Shown piece after piece: positions 37,901 through 45,190 of a stretch of 64,000 nt of DNA (within the stretch, counting starts at the first letter, position 1; every line of letters begins with the position of its first letter). A program made the position numbers and the translations under genes. Origin of the DNA: Dawidia cretensis (GTDB lineage: Bacteria; Bacteroidota; Bacteroidia; Cytophagales; Cyclobacteriaceae); NCBI RefSeq assembly GCF_018598175.1, contig NZ_JAHESE010000013.1, forward strand, positions 1-64,000. The letters are read 5' to 3'. A model generated the notes under the pieces. The model had not been told where the DNA came from. It ran no database searches and was given only the letters and a program-made list of their open reading frames with translations.

Positions 37901-39166
37901 ATTAAAGTCACCCGCGTCGATCACGTCACCCACCTTCAGCGAGCCGGTCAACTGTGCAGGGTCCAGGTCAAAGGTCTGCATCGGGTTGTTACAGGCATAG
38001 GCAGCTTCCGGTAGCTCCATCGTGGTTACTTTACCACCGGTGGCATACTGGCCGTCAAAGAAACCGCATGTAGCCGCTACCTGGTATTCGTAGGTGGTGC
38101 CGGGCTTCAGCGACGTTACCTGCAGCTCCGGAATGGCTACGTTGCTGTCATACCAGGCGGCCGTCCCGACCTCGCGATAGCGCACGCGAAAGGCGGTTTG
38201 GTTGAACGTCCCCTGCCAGGCGACTGTAAACTTGGTGGGGCTGACGGCGCTGACAGAAATACCCGTTGGCAGGTCGCAGGCGTCACCGTAGACGAAAGAA
38301 TATACTTCGCTGTAGCCGTTGTTCTTGAAGAGATCGAGCTCATCTACGCCTGCAATGCTTTTTGCCTTGATGCGGAAGGCATAGCGGCGGCCGGGTTCCA
38401 GCGGCGTTTCGGCCGGACCGTAAATAAAGGTGGTATTGGCCGTGGTGGTTTGAAGAATCGGCGGCGACGTGAGAATGGCATCGTTCGGGTTGCGCGTCGA
38501 AGGCCAGACCTCCACCATCGTCACTTCGTATTCGGTCGTAAAGGCAGAGTTGGGCGACCCGGTGTGACGGGGCGTCCATTGTAAAAGAACATTCTGCGGA
38601 CTTTGCGCCTTCAGCTTTTCATCGCGTCCCGGCAGGTTGATAAGGGGCGGATCGTTCAGGATCAACCAGGCAATGGCGCACGCGGTGTTGGAGATCTTGA
38701 CGCCGCGATTGTACTCCAGCACTTCAAAGCAAAACTGGTAAACGCCTTCCGGCAGCTTACCCCGTTGCTCATATTCACGCCGGGTTATACCCTGGAAGTT
38801 GAGGTTGTTGACATTAAAATAGTCCGCCAGGTCTGTACTGATCAGACGCAACGGCACCCCGCCCTGAATAGATACCGGCGCGGGCCTGTATTCCTGTTTT
38901 GTCTCAATGGTAATGCCCTGCCCGACAATGCGCAGGCGGAAACGTACATCCAGCTGCGGCCGCGCAATATCGGCCAGGTATATGTTCAGCGCCAGTCGCT
39001 CCGAACCGGAAGCGACATAGTCCGCCAGGTATAGCGAGTACGGAGGCGAGAGCTGCGTCGTTGCCTGGACCGGAAACACCTGCGCCCATACGCTGGCAGC
39101 AGCCAGGAACAGGAGAAGGAAGAGAAGTGAAAACTTTTTCACAGTAACGTTTTGGTTCATACACAT
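31991..39166 (-). CDS. giant polymorphic toxin: TANFOR-like, FN3, metalloprotease, Hint, AHH nuclease
   Basis: The 2391-residue protein has a signal peptide (to about 29). Residues about 30-290 resemble the Bacteroidetes TANFOR domain (start VFPVQATTQLSPPYSLYLADY). One FN3 domain follows at about 297-385. A zinc-metalloprotease motif HELGHGAFNLHH lies at 846-857, with a downstream NLMDYPMG methionine-turn-like sequence. A helical region with a glycine/alanine-rich hydrophobic stretch follows at about 1515-1600. A Hint autoprotease domain spans C1800 (NCFVAGTPVHT) to H1930-N1931. The C-terminal 460 residues are helical and end in an AHH/HNH-type nuclease (NAHHILPVNML at 2277-2287, then GHNVYDKL). 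There is no T9SS tail, since the toxin occupies the C-terminus. The next gene encodes the likely immunity protein. Confidence 0.85.
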   Translation of the reverse strand: MCMNQNVTVKKFSLLFLLLFLAAASVWAQVFPVQATTQLSPPYSLYLADYVASGSERLALNIYLADIARPQLDVRFRLRIVGQGITIETKQEYRPAPVSIQGGVPLRLISTDLADYFNVNNLNFQGITRREYEQRGKLPEGVYQFCFEVLEYNRGVKISNTACAIAWLILNDPPLINLPGRDEKLKAQSPQNVLLQWTPRHTGSPNSAFTTEYEVTMVEVWPSTRNPNDAILTSPPILQTTTANTTFIYGPAETPLEPGRRYAFRIKAKSIAGVDELDLFKNNGYSEVYSFVYGDACDLPTGISVSAVSPTKFTVAWQGTFNQTAFRVRYREVGTAAWYDSNVAIPELQVTSLKPGTTYEYQVAATCGFFDGQYATGGKVTTMELPEAAYACNNPMQTFDLDPAQLTGSLKVGDVIDAGDFNVKLTKISGSNGVFSGEGVVEVPYFNKAKIRTSFTSISVNKEMRMVNGVMNVTGGGVDIVPQELLDGLDKLEEVLDVVDSALTTIEENLPKDFDPDGFVADTLITVKDGIHSVYKNDDGSVVVVDKNGSTQTLPPGSNYAVKDNAGNGYLIDSKGNIHKTTADVAAKAGSREYNLELNFGPAPLAKNGFDPYKHKALEKDYEHLKDNYSVAWKAVAVGGSDPVVATLKSTSLDKSKIRFELAGDVVSAPPFTSQETTVPVAGKSSGDTQSLLAIYPAADSTGKDQVLGKLNVATYAEIVKSVVIVPVGDVTVPEALTAQKISTELNKIYGQAVVNWRVSIADRIQHTLPSPFDDGESGILSNYTSDMKAVIKAFGKLQDETFYLFLVRNPKSFDALGYMPRSKQAGFVFMDKHADTDAIVRTMAHELGHGAFNLHHIFQEPNFTITQGNTDNLMDYPMGDKLYKYQWDKMRFKDIVMDVFEDDEEGEARISIAGIKKDWRNPDNTVSFMAPNGKLVRLPAETTQAYFTFGIGEYTPKEYEMLPAGLLDGFEITKTVNEKAVVTKYLATWMSGKFLGYYADPKTRKEPAPLLPKGESVTQGAGVAVIMTYHAKGVDVVRFSGLPNEHMATNPSGDSYIDLYNVDACQINASSSTTVEKFTYEDNQIAYNVSATSPRPEYAGMYDILGSDNDRKMSYWLTTKIYEYRIVYPDVFNKMTVNFGDWSEMSVSVKTISNDLLVDPYLMRTIFDLPKEQLTAGYFEYHLAKKGMFLESGKPEQKQLVLLEFLKEFRAMIDHQKEINKKAIQLIATSNYCAAKAVIASLDPIEIRNAIEAMSTEDLKLICADARAHLVGTILEAGVVSNSLERAIYKLMWTCPEEPKAKAMFLQSLAGETDSDNEYILGKMVRAIDDQTMFMGANFNTMVMNYIIRAYGDYMNYAISNPGEIKDKESQKEIVEFSTLTPKIVAYMDPAKVTILKKKMITYNYVGFTKRLFKEALASLCVGCRYVMPQDTKSVVEYKEASGTLAYTNKATMGFATISESTPLPLRALEPIILDDKAKLIDVYASSKQDGGMFVPAITLYFIEKKADARTTAEGIGTAVDVISLAIPGGNVTLALKLLNYADKLSSVASLVGSAATDDYPKLAQVLQISSAVLGGINLIGGAAVPDVKKLQALQDVNQAAKAINYADGLMDAEKHLEEVNKLCARITAMDPKDKNLVEVLNGGKKDRELLMNILELEKSAAGAAENSAAVKKLEDAIEKLRTYKNGANGVAAISKTERLKTVFANMLKKFEKMGDKLTQTSDNKFLTKGNVQVAHIDARGELIFEKLTNLGDLSHNAKLEENVADVAYYTKGTTGETIDDILIFDDNGVIRCVSGNNCFVAGTPVHTQQGIKPIQQIAAGDMVKSYDELSHKNAWQRVTNVFSKKAKKLQRIISGRDTLWATPDHRFYEKTRGWVTAAALSTTMLLHTADGYADIKSNISVDTIATVYNFTVQNTHTYYVGKQTILTHNDCHDIGKFLEGLGEERQTKFLATFGNRESIIQGFASGKYDLSLWDTFVSLGIKESDIATFFGKVDGWDKKLLVKLADDLKAEASLKTVFANLDGAKKFAAMDAWATMAKGSKMSTLSKADMAAVIGRMVSFGDEAGKFNPARVRTLTDKFVGMFGALEDAAPRNNLVALLKENADAKVFELIAGWNSDLQKTFLTGLLARQKTLGENITFLADHLKDLDVDLLKTFERLGDLAPIKRYDYDLLLSCKNKFGDELMDIVGQDTRAKKAAELLKTHPLVSKLIGMTNYRDNLRKSIVKLYEGKSANLDAFINMYAEDKDLFKKLTDLKKLPPEQLEKAIETLFKNDFNAHHILPVNMLYNNSVCTEIMEWALKAGKTDFFHDIDNLMFLRNINHTAGTYGHNVYDKLFAAHLNNLQRLIDLDDHAEAYRRMTDMVNQYKDHIANTLIGTPKKLDNLTGLSGL

Positions 39167-39204
39167 GCTTTAAAAAACAAACGGCTGGCCCTGCTTAGGC
39201 CCTG

Positions 39205-40920
39205 TCATCGCCCGAAACTATACCCATACCCCAGTGTGCCGGTAAACTCTGTAAAGTCCTGCGCAGCACCTTCCTGTTGCGAGCTGCGGTTTACTCCCAC
39301 CATGCTCAGGTTGATGTTGTGCTTTTTCTGTACCGTCAGGCCACCGCCGACGCGTACGTTAATGATCGTATTGATCCGGCTGCTGTTGGCGTATGTTTCA
39401 TTGTAGGACGACGATAGCGTCGCCCGTAACTTCTTTTCAAAAAAGGATTTGCTGACCGCCAGGGTCGGACCCAGCGTTTTGGTACTGGCACCCATGCCCT
39501 CCGTAATGGTGGCATTAAAGGCCGCTGAAAGCATCACGTTCTTCGGCACGATCGACAGCGCATAGGCGGCGTTTACATTGTAGAACTGACTGCCGGTATT
39601 CTGCTCTACATCTCCCTGCTTGTCGGCCGCGTCCTGGAATGTCAGGTTCACGTTGACCGATTGCCGCTTGTTGGGATTGGCGCCAAAGGTATACATGCTG
39701 CTAAGGGTGGCGTTTTGTGATACCTGCATGTAGTTCAGCGTATCCAGGTTGTCATACGGCGTAAGCTGATTGATATCCACGAACTTCGAGCGGATGTTCG
39801 TGTAGGTCTGGAAGTTCGAATAGGACGCAGTAAGATTGACTTTTTGCGATGGCGCATAGCCCACGTTGGCAGAGCCGACAAACCGGCGCATGGTGCTCAC
39901 TTTCGAGCCGTCCAGGTTGTCGCGTTGTGTACCGGCGTTGACCGCCACGTTTACACGCCCGCTTGCCATGGCCACGGTACCATTGGCGGTAATGTTTTCC
40001 AGGTCGTTGTTAAAGTAATAGGAACCGAGCGTGCGGTACTGCGGGTCGATTCGCTCATACGCCACACCGACGGAGTAACCGTCGTCCTGGTAATTCAGCG
40101 AGGTCTTGAAAGCCTTATAATAGGAAGACGACAGCCGGGGCGTATACAAAAAACCCGTTTTGGCCAACGGGTGGCTCTGCGAGGTCTTCTCCGTTCGCGT
40201 GTCACGGCTCAACGCACTGGCCGACAGCTCAGCACGCAGCAGCAGATGCTCGGCAATGGCTTTTCCGCCGCCGATGCTCATGACCAGGTTTTCTTCCGGC
40301 AGGATGCCCTCGTCTTCCGGCACATACCGGATGGAGTGTATGTCGTCCTCGGCATGGAACATGATGATATCGACAAAGTCTTTCCCGTCGCCATAGGTAG
40401 CCTTCATGCCATAGCCCATACGCTGAAACGCCGGCGTTACCGGGTTTTCGGCCAGCGTGTCGGGCTCGACAGCTTTTAGAAAACGGCCGTACAGTCCACT
40501 GAACTTAAATTTTCCCTGTTGCGGGGCCACATCTACACCGGCGCCCAAAAAGATGTGTCCGTTCACGGTATAGGGTGAAAAGGACATGCTGTTATAGCCA
40601 AAATGCCCCGTAATAGACTTGTATGTCGGGTGCAGGCTATATTGATTAAAGGGCTGCTGAAACGATGTGTTCTGGTTGGAAACCGAAAAGCTGAGCGGCA
40701 CATTCCATCCGTACAGGGAGAAGTTGATATTTCCCGACGCGTAATACGAGTAGGGGTCCCGTCGCGACTCGATGCCATCGACGGCGTACACAATCTGGCT
40801 GAGGGATACTCCGCCGGAAACGGTCAGCGCCTTCTCCTTACCGATGGCCTCCAGGTTCTGGGCCTGGGCACATACGGCGGAGCAACATACACCGACAATA
40901 AGGGTAAGCTTTCGTAACAA
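39205..40920 (-). CDS. outer membrane beta-barrel protein heading the toxin-adhesin operon
   Basis: The 571-residue protein has a signal peptide (MLRKLTLIVGVCCSAVCAQAQ) and then repeated amphipathic strands with aromatic girdle residues (for example VNLTASYSNFQTYTN, RQSVNVNLTFQDA, KLRATLSSSYNETYANSS), as expected of a large outer-membrane barrel. It is much longer than PorP/SprF proteins (about 330 residues) and lacks a TonB plug. It is the first of eight co-directional genes, 38 bases before the toxin gene, so a role in exporting or anchoring their products is reasonable but unproven. Confidence 0.8.
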   Translation of the reverse strand: MLRKLTLIVGVCCSAVCAQAQNLEAIGKEKALTVSGGVSLSQIVYAVDGIESRRDPYSYYASGNINFSLYGWNVPLSFSVSNQNTSFQQPFNQYSLHPTYKSITGHFGYNSMSFSPYTVNGHIFLGAGVDVAPQQGKFKFSGLYGRFLKAVEPDTLAENPVTPAFQRMGYGMKATYGDGKDFVDIIMFHAEDDIHSIRYVPEDEGILPEENLVMSIGGGKAIAEHLLLRAELSASALSRDTRTEKTSQSHPLAKTGFLYTPRLSSSYYKAFKTSLNYQDDGYSVGVAYERIDPQYRTLGSYYFNNDLENITANGTVAMASGRVNVAVNAGTQRDNLDGSKVSTMRRFVGSANVGYAPSQKVNLTASYSNFQTYTNIRSKFVDINQLTPYDNLDTLNYMQVSQNATLSSMYTFGANPNKRQSVNVNLTFQDAADKQGDVEQNTGSQFYNVNAAYALSIVPKNVMLSAAFNATITEGMGASTKTLGPTLAVSKSFFEKKLRATLSSSYNETYANSSRINTIINVRVGGGLTVQKKHNINLSMVGVNRSSQQEGAAQDFTEFTGTLGYGYSFGR

Positions 40921-41193
40921 CTTGGGTAAAGGTTAGATCAAATTCCAACTAGGGTTAAATCCGATGTGAAGATATACCGGAGTTATGCAATCATACCGTG
41001 TCATTTGCACACCCTTATTACATACCGGAATTATCCGGTGTGCGCCCGGGGTGATCGCCTTTTAACGACATAAAATACCATACAACGGACACGCGGAACT
41101 AGCTACATTGGTTCTTGCTCACAAAACATACATAACGCACGCCGGGCGCGGCAGACCGAAAAGTCCGGAAGCGCACCATGCACCGGCTCCTTC
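40921..41193. other. intergenic region upstream of the 26-kb operon
   Basis: This 273-base gap must contain the promoter for the eight-gene operon. I find no full TTG-N19-TAnnTTTG match on the minus strand. The best is GGAATTTG just upstream of the barrel gene. The imperfect inverted pair ACCGGAGTTAT / ATTATCCGGTG (near 40977 and 41030) could form a structure. The operon may need an activator or alternative sigma factor. Confidence 0.35.
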
Positions 41194-42315
41194 TTACTCG
41201 TATGAGTAGTACCGCCGGTAAAATAATGCGGCCGACAGTGCCGACACTGCCAGCATCATACACCAGATGCCGCCGGCCAGAATCACCAAAAACATAACTA
41301 TAAAGCTGTAAAATGCCATCGTTACAAATTTTGCCATCGACAGGGGACGCCAATATAAATAGCTGCGGAGCAGCATAGCCATCGCGATGTTCAACATCAA
41401 TAACCCACCGGCGATCACCCCACCGCCTTGAGTCGATAGCCAAACTATTTCAGGCAAAATCAAAAACAGATAGGCCAACAGCGCGTGTACATAACGCTTC
41501 CACCGCGGCCACGGCAGGTTCGGGAGAAAACGGAGGTACGTGTTCTCAAACTGCTGCCATTGGTACAAAACCACCAGGTGGCCCAACGCCAGCAATAACA
41601 TAATCACTCCGCCCTTGCGCGCATCTGTCGTTAGAGTGCCGAACAGCAGCATACCACCCGTCAGAATCAACCAGGAAAACAGCTTCGTCATGGCCAGCGT
41701 AAGTTTCTGCCGATAGACGAGCTCGTACAAATACAAACTAAACAATGGCTTCTTCCACCGTCGGGTTAGTGTTGTCATCCACCAACGCGCGGCATCGCTG
41801 CCCAGGCGATTTGTATACCACACATACAACGCCCCGCTTACCAAAATCAGCAATGCCCCATAGGCCGCGAGTAAAACCGGAATCAGATAATAATGATAAA
41901 TAAGCCCAACAACCCAACAGAACAGTGCATATACAAACACGGGGAGCGAGATTACACCTTGCACCAAACACCAGTTGGCAAACTGCCGCAGCTTCGAAGC
42001 AGCTGTAATGCTATATTTCAGAAATTGTTGCTCCGGTAGTTGTGTTTGTTTTAAAACAAAGCTCCAACTGCGGACTGAATAGATCGCCCATCCCGCAAAC
42101 ACCACGATGCCTATATGCGTTGACGACATAAATGAGATGGCAAAAATGAGATTGTATTTTATCCGGTCTGCGGGTGCGAGATGGGTTTCGTTCAGCACGT
42201 TCATAAAAAAGAAGGAGACCACGACTGTCACAAAAAGAAATAGGAATAGTCCGACATTGGCTTTATAGAAACGGTACGCAAAGACGCGTATCAATACGTG
42301 GGCTATCGATCGCAT
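41194..42315 (-). CDS. ABC exporter membrane subunit
   Basis: The 373-residue protein has about ten hydrophobic membrane segments spread over its whole length and no ATPase or enzyme motif. The start at 42315 was chosen because it overlaps the ATPase gene's stop by one base (TGATG) and opens on MRSIAHVLIRVFAYRFYK; a longer frame would extend into that gene. Together with the ATPase it should form an ABC-2-like exporter. The substrate is unknown. Confidence 0.8.
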   Translation of the reverse strand: MRSIAHVLIRVFAYRFYKANVGLFLFLFVTVVVSFFFMNVLNETHLAPADRIKYNLIFAISFMSSTHIGIVVFAGWAIYSVRSWSFVLKQTQLPEQQFLKYSITAASKLRQFANWCLVQGVISLPVFVYALFCWVVGLIYHYYLIPVLLAAYGALLILVSGALYVWYTNRLGSDAARWWMTTLTRRWKKPLFSLYLYELVYRQKLTLAMTKLFSWLILTGGMLLFGTLTTDARKGGVIMLLLALGHLVVLYQWQQFENTYLRFLPNLPWPRWKRYVHALLAYLFLILPEIVWLSTQGGGVIAGGLLMLNIAMAMLLRSYLYWRPLSMAKFVTMAFYSFIVMFLVILAGGIWCMMLAVSALSAALFYRRYYSYE

Positions 42316-42944
42316 CACGCAGTGACGGTTACCGTGCAACGTTCTACCTGCAAGTATTGCGACGATAGTCCCTCCACCGCCAAAGGCTGATGCGAAGAGA
42401 GTAGAAATGTTATGCCTTGCCGGGTGTGCTGCTCGTCAATCCAATGATTCAGGACGTCCAGGGCTTGCACATCCAGAGTGATGGCGGGCTCGTCCAGCAA
42501 AATGAGCTGTGGTGTGCCCAAAAATGCCAGCACCAGTGAAAGTTTTTTCAGCATGCCGCTGGAGTATGTACCGATCGGTTGATGTATATACGCCTGCATC
42601 TGCATACTCTCTATATAGTATTCCTCCTGGCGCAATGCTCCGCCCTTTGCCGTGCGAAAAAGGTCAATCATTTCCATGCCCGTTAGGAACTCCGGGAACA
42701 GCGGTTCTGCTTCTGCAAAATTTACCACGCGTCGGTACGGCACGGTGTCTTTCTTCAGGCGAAGATTATTCCAGGTAATATCGCCGTGAAAATGCAGCAC
42801 ACCTGCCATCGAACGCAACAACGTGCTCTTACCGGAGCCGTTCGCGCCCTTCACCCAGTAAATACCCGTAGGTAATGTAAGCGCATCGATCTGTAAGATC
42901 GTAGTGGTGCCGTATTGTTTGGCAAAGTGGTCAAACTGTACCAT
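42315..42944 (-). CDS. ABC transporter ATP-binding protein
   Basis: This 209-residue nucleotide-binding domain has Walker A GANGSGKSTLL (about 34-44), signature YSSGMLKKLSL (about 127-137), Walker B LILLDEP with catalytic Glu, and the switch histidine in LLSSHQPL. It is of the short CcmA/DrrA-like type that pairs with separate membrane subunits. The membrane subunit gene follows with a one-base overlap. It is divergent from the YceI gene across a region with CGTCAG repeats. Confidence 0.92.
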   Translation of the reverse strand: MVQFDHFAKQYGTTTILQIDALTLPTGIYWVKGANGSGKSTLLRSMAGVLHFHGDITWNNLRLKKDTVPYRRVVNFAEAEPLFPEFLTGMEMIDLFRTAKGGALRQEEYYIESMQMQAYIHQPIGTYSSGMLKKLSLVLAFLGTPQLILLDEPAITLDVQALDVLNHWIDEQHTRQGITFLLSSHQPLAVEGLSSQYLQVERCTVTVTA

Positions 42945-43006
42945 AGCCGTTGCTTTTTACTTGTCTGCTGGCATAAGTCGCCCGCTTTCGTCAGGAATTA
43001 CAGCAC

Positions 43007-43024
43007 ACCTGACTTACGTCAGGT
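43007..43024. promoter_or_regulatory. palindrome ACCTGAC-TTAC-GTCAGGT, candidate regulator site
   Basis: A perfect 7+7 inverted repeat with a four-base centre lies between the divergent ABC and YceI genes. The half-site CGTCAG occurs again at 42989-42994 and 43061-43066. The geometry resembles Crp/Fnr-type dimer sites (TGAC-N4..6-GTCA), but the regulator is not encoded nearby. It could control either or both flanking units. Confidence 0.55.
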
Positions 43025-43118
43025 CACACCCGGTCAAAGATCACCTTACCAGCAGACCTACGTCAGCGCTTGTGCACCGGGCGCACCCTACTTTAGCATC
43101 ACATTAAAGGACAACGCT

Positions 43119-43721
43119 ATGAACTCAAAACATCTGAATGCCACCCTCGTGGTATTGCTGGCGATCTTCCTGTATCATCCCCTGCACGCACAAAGTACAC
43201 TTACGGTCAAGTCGGTGAAGGCTTCCATTCAAGGCTCGTCGACGTTACACGCCTGGGAGTCACAGATCACGCAAATAACCTGCCTCGGCGATTTTCAGTC
43301 GGACAACACGCTGCTAAAGAATATCGCGGACATCAGCGTCAAGATTCCCATCGCGGGGATTAAAAGCTCGGAGGGAAGGATGATGGATAACAAAACCTAT
43401 GAAGCCTTTAAGTCCGAAGAGCATCCTTATATAACCTATACCGCATCGCGCGCGCAGATCACGACCGACGCCGCGAAGAATACAACCATTAAAGTGTCGG
43501 GCAACCTTACTATGGCAGGCACGACCAAACCCATCACGGTCGAGGCCACAGGCAAGTCATTACCCAACGGCGACATGGAGATCTCCATCACCCGCAAGCT
43601 TAAAATGACCGAGTTTAATATGAAACCACCCACCGCAATGATGGGTACTATCAAGGTAGGCGACGAAGTAACGGTTGTGGTGAGCCTCGTGCTCACACAG
43701 GCCGCATCCGCAGCCCGCTAA
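43119..43721 (+). CDS. YceI family periplasmic protein
   Basis: This 200-residue protein has a signal peptide (LVVLLAIFLYHPLHAQ). The start with AAAGGA seven bases upstream was chosen. The YceI lipocalin-like fold is seen in STLHAWESQI near 45-54, then SSEGRMMDNKTYEAFKSEEHPYITY (about 88-112) and the strand-rich C-terminus TIKVSGNLTMAGTTKPITV. YceI proteins bind polyisoprenoid-like lipids in the periplasm. A porin gene follows 33 bases later. Confidence 0.92.
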   Translation: MNSKHLNATLVVLLAIFLYHPLHAQSTLTVKSVKASIQGSSTLHAWESQITQITCLGDFQSDNTLLKNIADISVKIPIAGIKSSEGRMMDNKTYEAFKSEEHPYITYTASRAQITTDAAKNTTIKVSGNLTMAGTTKPITVEATGKSLPNGDMEISITRKLKMTEFNMKPPTAMMGTIKVGDEVTVVVSLVLTQAASAAR

Positions 43722-43754
43722 TCATCTCTCACTATCCACTTAAACAAACTTCTT

Positions 43755-45134
43755 ATGAAGACTGTCAGCCGCATCACCCTTCTGCGAATATTCCCCGGCT
43801 TTCTACTCCTTACATTCCTGGCACAGATCGTAGCAGCACAGGCACCTATTCAATACTTCCGCCAGTATGACCAGCGTGGTATCGGCGTCTTTGAAACTTC
43901 CAAGAACGACACCATACCTTTCAACGACCTTAAGCTGCGCGTAGGCGGTAACTTCACGCAAAGCTTTCAAACCCTCAGTCACAGCAACGACAGCGGTGTA
44001 CCGCTCTACGACTTAGGCAATGGTTTCCCGCTGGCACATGCCAACCTCAACCTCGACTTCCAACTGGCCGACGGTGTACGCGTAAACCTCATCTCCTATA
44101 TGTCGTCTCACCACCACAACGAAATGTGGGTAAAGGCGGGCTACTTCCAGATCGACAAAGTGTCGTTCCTCAACAGTGCGCTGCTGAACAGCCTCTGGAA
44201 AAATCTCACCCTGAAGATTGGCCACATGGAAATCAACTATGGCGATGCACACTTCCGCCGCAGCGACGGTGGTAACGCCTTCTGGAACCCTTTTATCGAG
44301 AACAACATCCTCGATGCCTACACCACCGAGATCGGCGCCGAGCTATACTGGCAAAAGAATGGCTTCTTGCTGATGGGCGGTATGACCAACGGTGAGATCC
44401 AGGGCAGCGTGACGGCCCCTGACAAACGAAGCCCGTCGGTATATGGTAAAGTCGGTTACGATAAAGTGCTGGCGGAAAGAACCCGCGTACGCCTGACCGG
44501 TTCGCTCCTGCGCAAGTCGTCGTCTGTCAACGGCACCTTGTTCCGCGGAGACCGTACCGGCTCCAACTACCAGTTCGTGATGGAACCTGCCAGTGCTACC
44601 GTAACAGCCAACGCTTTCTCTGGACGCATTAACCCGAATTTCTCCGATGATGTCACCACATTCGTGATCAACCCCTTCGTACAATTCCGCGGACTCGAAT
44701 TATTCGGCACGGTAGAATTTGCCGAAGGCAACACGGCGGTAGAAAATGGCGAGGTGCAATATACCCCCGCAGCCAACGACGCCACGAAGTTCAACAAGCT
44801 GGAGAAACGTAAGTTTGACCAGCTCGCGGTAGACTTACTTTATCGCTTCGGCAAAGCTGACCGGTTCTATGTCGGTGCCCGCTATAATAAAGTGAGCGGT
44901 ACACAGGCATTCCGCACCAGCACTACTGCTGCAACCGCCGGCGGTATCTCCCAGGGCGCACGCCTGGACGTATCGCAAGAACGGACGGCCTTCGGTGGTG
45001 GCTGGTTTATCACCCGCAACATCTTACTGAAAGGTGAATATGTAACACAGAAATTTAATGACTATCCCGCAGGGGATATATTACAGGGCGGTAAGTTCGA
45101 TGGATTTGTGTTTCAGGGCACCATCGCCTTCTAA
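43755..45134 (+). CDS. porin-like outer membrane beta-barrel protein
   Basis: This 459-residue protein has a signal peptide ending VAAQA. Repeated amphipathic strands (LKLRVGGNFTQSFQTL, LTLKIGHMEINYGDAHFRR, ILLKGEYVTQKFNDYP) and the terminal strand FDGFVFQGTIAF ending in phenylalanine are typical of a barrel inserted by BamA. It resembles Bacteroidetes porins annotated as phosphate-selective or general porins. It is transcribed with the YceI gene and followed by a terminator. The solute is unknown. Confidence 0.83.
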   Translation: MKTVSRITLLRIFPGFLLLTFLAQIVAAQAPIQYFRQYDQRGIGVFETSKNDTIPFNDLKLRVGGNFTQSFQTLSHSNDSGVPLYDLGNGFPLAHANLNLDFQLADGVRVNLISYMSSHHHNEMWVKAGYFQIDKVSFLNSALLNSLWKNLTLKIGHMEINYGDAHFRRSDGGNAFWNPFIENNILDAYTTEIGAELYWQKNGFLLMGGMTNGEIQGSVTAPDKRSPSVYGKVGYDKVLAERTRVRLTGSLLRKSSSVNGTLFRGDRTGSNYQFVMEPASATVTANAFSGRINPNFSDDVTTFVINPFVQFRGLELFGTVEFAEGNTAVENGEVQYTPAANDATKFNKLEKRKFDQLAVDLLYRFGKADRFYVGARYNKVSGTQAFRTSTTAATAGGISQGARLDVSQERTAFGGGWFITRNILLKGEYVTQKFNDYPAGDILQGGKFDGFVFQGTIAF

Positions 45135-45159
45135 CGCAGTTCAGGTTTGGGTTCTGGGT

Positions 45160-45190
45160 GTGGGAGTTGACTTTCCCACATCCTTTTTTA
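45160..45190. terminator. terminator after the porin gene
   Basis: GTGGGA (45161-45166) and TCCCAC (45175-45180) form a stem closed by TTGACTTT and followed by ATCCTTTTTTATTA. It separates the plus-strand YceI-porin unit from the convergent glycan-utilisation operon. Confidence 0.75.

Noticed and set aside
39205-40920. First gene of the operon as a PorP/SprF protein.
   Set aside because: PorP/SprF proteins are about 330 residues with a different N-terminal pattern. This barrel is 571 residues, and I see no specific shared motif.
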